In this document: positions 5,427 through 10,696 of the stretch, piece after piece
Numbering within the stretch: position 1 is the stretch's first letter
Layout: each line of letters starts with the position of its first letter
Assembly: GCA_020025095.1 (NCBI GenBank)
Contig: JAHHSS010000057.1
Coordinates: forward strand, 1-10,696
Direction of reading: 5' to 3'
Source: Peptostreptococcus sp.
Lineage (GTDB): Bacteria > Bacillota > Clostridia > Peptostreptococcales > Peptostreptococcaceae
DNA: 10,696 nt
Notes under the pieces: generated by a model
What the model saw: only the letters and a program-made list of their open reading frames with translations
The model's database searches: none
Told to the model about the DNA's origin: nothing
Position numbers and translations under genes: made by a program

Positions 5427-6139
5427 ATGGAAAAGAAAAATTAATCGTAGCAATCGATACAGACAATTATGAAAAAGCAGTTAACTTAATAGAGTCACTA
5501 GAAGACAGTGTAGAAATATATAAGGTAGGATTAGAAAACTATATAGCATCAAGAGGAAGAACTGTCGACTATCTAAAATCAAAAGGAAAGAAAATTTTCC
5601 TTGATCTTAAATTTCATGATATTCCTAACACTATGAAGTCAGCAGTAAGGGCAGCTATAAAAGACGGTGTATGGATGATGACAATTCACGTGTCGGATAT
5701 AGAAGGTATGAGACAATGTGCCCAAATTGCCAAAGAAGAATCAGAAAGATTAAATATAGAAAAGCCATTAATTATAGGTGTAACAGTCCTTACTTCCCTA
5801 AGTAATGAAGATTTATCTGATATAGGCTGTAATATAGGAACAGAAGAAGCAGCAATTAAGAGGGCAAAGCTAGCGAAAGAAGCTGGTCTTGACGGAGTTG
5901 TATGTTCAGCGAGGGAAGTAGATAAAATAGTAGCAGCTTGTGGAGAAGATTTTATGACAGTGTGTCCGGGTATTAGACCACAAAATTCAGAAAGTGGAGA
6001 TCAAAAAAGAGTTGTAACTCCGAGTGAAGCAATAAGAAAAGGCGCTAAGACAATAGTAGTAGGTAGACCTATTACTAGGGCGGAAGATGCTTCAAAGGCA
6101 GCAGATGAAATAGTAAAAGAAATTGAATCAGTGATATAA
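5420..6139 (+). CDS. pyrF: Orotidine 5'-phosphate decarboxylase
   Basis: Decarboxylates OMP to UMP, the last step of de novo pyrimidine synthesis; cytosolic TIM-barrel enzyme. At 239 residues it has the length of the common short bacterial family. The catalytic signature DLKFHDIPNT (62-71) supplies D62, K64 and D67. D13 (AIDT) and K36 belong to the substrate site, and PGIRP (183-187), DQKRV (194-198) and GRPI (215-218) form the phosphate-binding end of the barrel. The SD AGAGGAG (5406-5412) is 7 nt before the ATG. It is first in the operon with carA and carB and lies directly behind the PyrR attenuator, so UMP, its own product, should repress it. Confidence 0.96.
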   Translation: MVNGKEKLIVAIDTDNYEKAVNLIESLEDSVEIYKVGLENYIASRGRTVDYLKSKGKKIFLDLKFHDIPNTMKSAVRAAIKDGVWMMTIHVSDIEGMRQCAQIAKEESERLNIEKPLIIGVTVLTSLSNEDLSDIGCNIGTEEAAIKRAKLAKEAGLDGVVCSAREVDKIVAACGEDFMTVCPGIRPQNSESGDQKRVVTPSEAIRKGAKTIVVGRPITRAEDASKAADEIVKEIESVI

Positions 6140-6176
6140 ATATATGAGTTTAAGATAGTAAGCTAGGAGGATGTAT

Positions 6177-7229
6177 ATGAAAGGCAGATTAATACTAGAA
6201 GACGGGACTATATTTGAGGGAAAAGTATTTGGATATACAAAAGAAGATAGTGTAGGAGAAGTAGTATTTAATACTTCTATGACAGGTTATCAAGAAATAT
6301 TAACGGATCCATCATATTATGGACAGATTGTAACAATAACCTATCCATTAGTTGGAAATTATGGTATAAATCTTGAAGATAGAGAATCTGATAGAATACA
6401 AGTAAGAGGGTTTATAGTAAGAGAAAAAAGTGATATGCCGTCAAATTTCAGATGTGAAATGGATTTAGATACATACATTAGACAAAGTAAAGTAATAGGA
6501 CTTGAAGGAATAGATACAAGAGCACTTACGAAGATTCTTAGAAATAAAGGAACAATGAGAGGTATAATAACTACTGAACATACTAAGCTTTCAAGCATAC
6601 AATCCAAGATAGATGCTTTTGATAATACTCAAGCTGTAAGAATAGTAGGAAGAAAGGAAATTGAGCATATAGAAGGCGAGGGCAAGAAAGTTGCTATAAT
6701 GGATTTCGGAGTAAAGGATAATATAATAAGAAATTTTTTAAAGAGAGATTGTGATATTACAATTTTTCCAGCTGAAACAAATCCAGACGATGTTTTAAAA
6801 ATAAATCCAGACCTTATATTTTTATCGAACGGGCCTGGAGATCCAGCAGATCTTCAGGATATAGTGGCTAATGTAAAATATATGATAGGTAAAAAACCTA
6901 TAGTTGGAATATGCCTAGGGCATCAAATTTTAGCAATAGCATTAGGTGGGACAACAGATAAATTGAAGTTTGGCCACAGAGGTGGAAATCATCCAGTAAA
7001 AGATTTAGAAGCAGGAAAAATATTTATTACAGCTCAGAATCATGGATACTATGTAAATAATGTGCCTGAAGATGTAGATGTAACTCAAATAAACCTGAAT
7101 GACAATACAGTGGAAGGAATGAGACATAAAAATTTTCCAATATATAGCGTTCAGTACCATCCAGAAGCTTGTCCGGGACCACTAGATAGTGAGTATATAT
7201 TTGATAAGTTTATGGAATTAGCTGAGTAA
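6177..7229 (+). CDS. carA: Carbamoyl-phosphate synthase small (glutaminase) subunit
   Basis: Hydrolyses glutamine and passes ammonia to CarB. I choose the ATG at 6177 (350 residues, MKGRLILEDG). The in-frame ATG at 6171 directly abuts the SD GGAGG (6166-6170) and leaves no spacer, while 6177 has six bases. Residues 1 to about 150 form the CarA-specific N-terminal domain. The class I glutamine amidotransferase domain follows from about 170, with SNGPGDP (217-223), the nucleophile C246 in GICLGHQ, QNHGY (287-291), and the triad partners H328 and E330 in SVQYHPEACPGP. All catalytic residues are intact. It lies 37 nt after pyrF and 45 nt before carB. It could equally be named pyrAA; the pyr setting suggests the pyrimidine-controlled copy, whose product may also feed arginine. 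Confidence 0.96.
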   Translation: MKGRLILEDGTIFEGKVFGYTKEDSVGEVVFNTSMTGYQEILTDPSYYGQIVTITYPLVGNYGINLEDRESDRIQVRGFIVREKSDMPSNFRCEMDLDTYIRQSKVIGLEGIDTRALTKILRNKGTMRGIITTEHTKLSSIQSKIDAFDNTQAVRIVGRKEIEHIEGEGKKVAIMDFGVKDNIIRNFLKRDCDITIFPAETNPDDVLKINPDLIFLSNGPGDPADLQDIVANVKYMIGKKPIVGICLGHQILAIALGGTTDKLKFGHRGGNHPVKDLEAGKIFITAQNHGYYVNNVPEDVDVTQINLNDNTVEGMRHKNFPIYSVQYHPEACPGPLDSEYIFDKFMELAE

Positions 7230-7274
7230 AAATACAAGAATGGAATTTTATATAGATAATGAAGGAGAGATATT

Positions 7275-10200
7275 ATGCCTAAAATAGAGAGTATAAAGAA
7301 AACATTGGTATTAGGTTCAGGACCTATAATAATAGGACAAGCAGCAGAGTTTGATTATTCTGGGACACAGGCTTGCCAAGCCTTAAAAGAAGAAGGGGTA
7401 GAGGTAGTACTTGTAAACTCGAATCCAGCTACAATAATGACGGACCAAGAAATAGCAGACAAAATATATATAGAGCCATTAACAGTAGAATTTATAGAAA
7501 AAATTATTGCTAAGGAAAGACCAGATAGTATACTTGCAGGTATGGGTGGTCAGACTGGGCTTAATCTTGCAGTAGAGCTTCATGAAGCAGGTGTTCTCGA
7601 TAAATACAAAGTTAAGATGATAGGCACTCCTGTTGAATCAATAAAAAAAGGTGAGGATAGAGATCTTTTTAGAGAAGTAATGAAGGAAATAGGAGAACCA
7701 GTGATAGAAAGCGACATAGTGACTACTTTAGAAGATGGACTAAGGTACGCTCAAAAGATTGGTTATCCAGTGGTTGTAAGACCAGCCTATACTCTTGGAG
7801 GAACAGGAGGAGGGATAGCTGAAACAGAAGATGAATTAATAGAAATATTAACTCATGGTCTTCAGTTAAGCCCAGTAACTCAGTGCCTACTTGAAAAGTG
7901 CATAAAGGGTTGGAAAGAAATAGAGTATGAAGTTATGAGGGATTCAAATGGAAACTGTATAACTGTTTGCAATATGGAAAATATAGATCCTGTAGGAGTA
8001 CATACAGGTGATTCAATAGTTGTAGCCCCTAGTCAAACTTTATCTAATGTAGAGTACCAGATGCTTAGAACGGCATCATTGAAAATAATAGATGCAATAG
8101 GAGTTGAGGGAGGATGTAATGTTCAGATCGCCTTAAATCCAAAAAGTTATGAGTATGCAATAATAGAAATAAATCCAAGAGTATCAAGATCTTCTGCACT
8201 TGCATCAAAGGCAACTGGTTATCCTATAGCAAAAGTTGCAGCAAAGATTGCGCTTGGATATACATTAGATGAAATAGAAAATGCAGTAACAAAAAAGACG
8301 AATGCTTGCTTTGAACCAACACTTGATTATGTAGTTGTGAAGATACCAAAGTGGCCTTTTGATAAATTTAAACAAGCAAATAGAAAGCTTGGAACTAAGA
8401 TGATGGCAACAGGAGAAATCATGAGTATAGGTTCAAACTTTGAAGCAGCCTTTTTAAAAGGAATAAGATCTCTTGAAACAGGAAAGTACTCGCTTGTTCA
8501 TAAAGTATCTGAGGGAAAAACTTTATCTCAGCTAAAGAAGAGTGTAGTAGTACCAGATGATGAAAGAATATTTGACCTTGCAGAAATGTTAAGAAGAGGA
8601 TATAAGATAGAAATGATAAATCAGATAACAGGAATGGATGAATGGTTTATCAATAAATTTAAGTGGATAGTAGAGCAAGAAGAAAAACTGAGAGTAATGA
8701 GTATAGAAGATTTGTCAAAAGAATATCTTCTTGAACTTAAAAAGAAGGGCTTCTCGGATAAGGGGATAAGTGACCTTATGGGAATTTCATCAGAAAACAT
8801 ACTAGAGCTAAGAACACTTTATAATATACAAGCTTCCTATAAAATGGTTGACACTTGTGGAGGAGAGTTTGAAGCACTATCACCATATTACTACTCAACA
8901 TATGATGAATATGATGAAGTAGAGGTAAGCAATAGAAAGAAAGTAATAGTTTTGGGCTCAGGGCCTATAAGAATAGGACAAGGGATAGAATTTGATTATT
9001 GCTCAGTACACTGTGTAAAATCTTTGAGAAAACTTGGTATAGAAACAATAATAATAAACAATAATCCTGAAACAGTAAGTACAGATTTTGATACATCAGA
9101 TAAATTATATTTTGAACCTCTTACAGAAGAAGAAGTTTATAATATAATACAAAAAGAAAAACCAGATGGTGTAATACTTCAATTCGGTGGTCAAACTGCC
9201 ATTAAACTTGCAAAGTTTTTATCTGAAAAGAAAGTAAATATACTTGGAACAGATTTTAAGGATATAGATGCAGCTGAAGATAGAGAAAAGTTTGATGAGT
9301 TACTTGAAAAACTTTCGATAAATAGACCAAAAGGAAAAGGTGTTTGGACAGTAGAAGAAGGAATAGAGGTAGCCACAAGTTTAGGATATCCTGTTCTTGT
9401 AAGACCATCATATGTTTTGGGCGGACAAGGGATGGAAATAACATATGATGAAAAAAGGCTAACGCAATATTTAGAAGATGCATTTGAAAGAGATGCAGTC
9501 AACCCCGTACTGATAGATAAGTACCTTACAGGTACAGAAATTGAAGTAGATGCAATTTGTGATGGAAAGGATATACTTATACCTGGAATAATGGAACACC
9601 TTGAAAGAGCGGGTATACATTCAGGAGATAGTATAACAATGTATCCTAGTCAAGGTGTATCGGATAAAATAAAAGAAAAAATATATGAATATACAAAGAA
9701 AATGGCACTTAACTTAAATGTCTTGGGAATGGTAAATATACAGTTTATAGAATACAAGGGAGAATTGTACATAATAGAAGTAAATCCAAGAGCAAGTCGT
9801 ACAGTTCCTTATATATCAAAGGTAAGTGGAGTACCTATAGTAGACCTTGCTACAAAATGTATGTTGGGAGAAAAATTATCAGACCTTGGGTATGGAACAG
9901 GCGTATATAAAACATCAAAATATGTTTGTGTAAAGGTTCCAGTATTCTCAATGTCAAAACTATCTAGAGTTGAAGTAAGTCTGGGACCAGAAATGAAGTC
10001 TACAGGAGAGGTTTTAGGAGTAGGTGAAAGCTTGGAAGAAGCTTTATACAAAGGATTTTTAGCTGCGGGCCAAGGAATATCAGATACAAAGAAGAAAATA
10101 CTAGCAACAATAAATGATAATGATAAGGCTGAGTTTATAGAAATTGCTAAAGGTATGGCTGAATTAGGGTATGAATTTGTAGCTACAGAAGGGACTGCAA

Positions 10201-10493
10201 AAGCTTTAAAAGATGCTGGAGTAAGATGCGATGTAGTAAATAGAGTAGAAGAGCCAAGACCAAATATATTAGACGTAATAAGAAATAAAGAAGTTGATAT
10301 AGTGGTAAATACACCTACAAAGGGAAATGACTCTACAAGAGATGGATTTAAAATGAGAAGAATTGCAATAGAATTCCAGACTGAAATAATGACTTCTTTA
10401 GATACATTAAAGGCCATGGTTTCAGTAAATAGAAAACATGTAAACTCAAATATCATGAAGGTATATAGTTTAGATGAAATAAATAACAATTAA
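7275..10493 (+). CDS. carB: Carbamoyl-phosphate synthase large subunit
   Basis: Makes carbamoyl phosphate from bicarbonate, ammonia supplied by CarA, and two ATP. The 1072 residues match the usual length (E. coli about 1073). The two homologous halves are visible: VLGSGPIIIGQAAEFDY (12-28) recurs as VLGSGPIRIGQGIEFDY (559-575). Each half has an ATP-grasp domain: RPAYTLGGTGGG (169-180) with EINPRVSRSS (299-308), and RPSYVLGGQGME (710-721) with EVNPRASRT (835-843). Residues about 400-550 are the oligomerisation segment. The MGS-like allosteric domain (about 940-1072) has ATEGTAK (970-976) and NTPTKG (1012-1017), where nucleotide effectors such as UMP bind in this family. AAGGAGAG sits 5 nt before the ATG. 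It is the last gene of the operon. pyrAB is an alternative name. Confidence 0.97.
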   Translation: MPKIESIKKTLVLGSGPIIIGQAAEFDYSGTQACQALKEEGVEVVLVNSNPATIMTDQEIADKIYIEPLTVEFIEKIIAKERPDSILAGMGGQTGLNLAVELHEAGVLDKYKVKMIGTPVESIKKGEDRDLFREVMKEIGEPVIESDIVTTLEDGLRYAQKIGYPVVVRPAYTLGGTGGGIAETEDELIEILTHGLQLSPVTQCLLEKCIKGWKEIEYEVMRDSNGNCITVCNMENIDPVGVHTGDSIVVAPSQTLSNVEYQMLRTASLKIIDAIGVEGGCNVQIALNPKSYEYAIIEINPRVSRSSALASKATGYPIAKVAAKIALGYTLDEIENAVTKKTNACFEPTLDYVVVKIPKWPFDKFKQANRKLGTKMMATGEIMSIGSNFEAAFLKGIRSLETGKYSLVHKVSEGKTLSQLKKSVVVPDDERIFDLAEMLRRGYKIEMINQITGMDEWFINKFKWIVEQEEKLRVMSIEDLSKEYLLELKKKGFSDKGISDLMGISSENILELRTLYNIQASYKMVDTCGGEFEALSPYYYSTYDEYDEVEVSNRKKVIVLGSGPIRIGQGIEFDYCSVHCVKSLRKLGIETIIINNNPETVSTDFDTSDKLYFEPLTEEEVYNIIQKEKPDGVILQFGGQTAIKLAKFLSEKKVNILGTDFKDIDAAEDREKFDELLEKLSINRPKGKGVWTVEEGIEVATSLGYPVLVRPSYVLGGQGMEITYDEKRLTQYLEDAFERDAVNPVLIDKYLTGTEIEVDAICDGKDILIPGIMEHLERAGIHSGDSITMYPSQGVSDKIKEKIYEYTKKMALNLNVLGMVNIQFIEYKGELYIIEVNPRASRTVPYISKVSGVPIVDLATKCMLGEKLSDLGYGTGVYKTSKYVCVKVPVFSMSKLSRVEVSLGPEMKSTGEVLGVGESLEEALYKGFLAAGQGISDTKKKILATINDNDKAEFIEIAKGMAELGYEFVATEGTAKALKDAGVRCDVVNRVEEPRPNILDVIRNKEVDIVVNTPTKGNDSTRDGFKMRRIAIEFQTEIMTSLDTLKAMVSVNRKHVNSNIMKVYSLDEINNN

Positions 10494-10560
10494 GTAAAAA
10501 AAACAAAAAATAGATATTTCAAATATAAACTTCAAAATTAATTAAATATTAAGCTTATGG

Positions 10561-10593
10561 AAAAAGGGTTGTGCATTTGTACAACCCTTTATT
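10561..10593 (+). terminator. Intrinsic terminator after carB, possibly bidirectional
   Basis: AAAGGGTTGT (10563-10572) pairs with ACAACCCTTT (10581-10590). Two further pairs, including a G-U, close the loop ATTT (10575-10578), giving a 12-bp stem. The T run on the + strand is short (TTTATT). On the - strand the stem is followed by TTTTT, so it may also stop transcription coming from the right. It lies about 70 bases after the carB stop and ends the operon. Confidence 0.8.
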
Positions 10594-10696
10594 CTCAAGA
10601 AACTATATGAAATTGTGATGAAAATTATATTGCTTTTTTAGTGGTTCTATAATATTTAACGTTGATGGTAATAAAAAAGTCTTCTTGGTCGAAAGA
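10594..10696. other. Unassigned right edge
   Basis: About 100 bases with no clear gene. A perfect TATAAT occurs at 10648-10653, but the -35 at the right distance is poor (TTATAT, 10625-10630). On the - strand a frame from the window edge stays open for 23 codons to TAA at 10627-10625, which could be the end of a convergent gene. A second - strand frame is open for 30 codons, so the choice is not supported. Confidence 0.3.

Noticed and set aside
6171..6176. ATG at 6171 as the carA start
   Set aside because: It touches the SD (GGAGG ends at 6170), leaving no spacer. The ATG at 6177 has correct spacing and matches the usual CarA N-terminus.
9809..10489. Long open frame on the - strand (226 codons) opposite carB
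   Set aside because: It lies fully within the conserved, intact MGS/ATP-grasp coding part of carB. Its composition (Ser/Phe/Ile-rich) is what an AGA/GAA-rich gene gives when read backwards. No promoter or domain supports it.
10665..10696. Start of a new + strand gene (ATG at 10665, MVIKKSSWSK...)
   Set aside because: No SD precedes it, whereas every accepted gene here has one, and only ten codons are visible. The TATAAT at 10648 is too close and its -35 is poor.

Overview
The window is ordinary chromosomal DNA from an AT-rich, low-GC Gram-positive bacterium, most likely a Clostridia-type anaerobe. The evidence is strong Shine-Dalgarno (SD) sequences, heavy use of AGA for Arg and ATA for Ile, a Bacillus/Clostridium-style two-subunit aspartokinase gene, and a PyrR-type pyrimidine attenuator. 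I cannot name the species. All seven firmly supported genes lie on the + strand and encode amino-acid and pyrimidine biosynthesis. I found no mobile element, CRISPR array, tRNA or rRNA, and no wholly new system. The parts worth a second look are in the two leader regions and inside hom and lysC.

Layout. Positions 1-98 hold the tail of an upstream transcription unit, ending in a strong intrinsic terminator. Positions 99-280 are very AT-rich with no gene seen. An extended -10 promoter (281-309) then drives hom-thrC-thrB-lysC (388-4902). Its predicted transcript starts exactly at a perfect 17-bp inverted repeat (315-358). hom uses a TTG start. lysC carries a textbook internal SD and ATG that should give a separate regulatory subunit. 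Positions 4903-5080 hold a short tandem repeat and no strong terminator.

A second promoter (5083-5111) begins a roughly 300-nt pyr leader. In order it contains a 5' hairpin with a CAGAGA loop, a canonical PyrR-binding hairpin, small hairpins, and an intrinsic terminator (5303-5333) that is mutually exclusive with an antiterminator. A possible 30-codon leader ORF overlaps the start of pyrF. pyrF, carA and carB follow (5420-10493) and end in a terminator at 10561-10593. The last 100 bases cannot be assigned.

How the genes work together. LysC phosphorylates aspartate; Hom reduces the semialdehyde to homoserine; ThrB phosphorylates homoserine; ThrC makes threonine. Aspartate-semialdehyde dehydrogenase must be encoded elsewhere. 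CarA and CarB make carbamoyl phosphate for pyrimidines and arginine, and PyrF performs the last step to UMP. The other de novo genes (pyrB, pyrC, pyrD, pyrE) and pyrR are not in the window.
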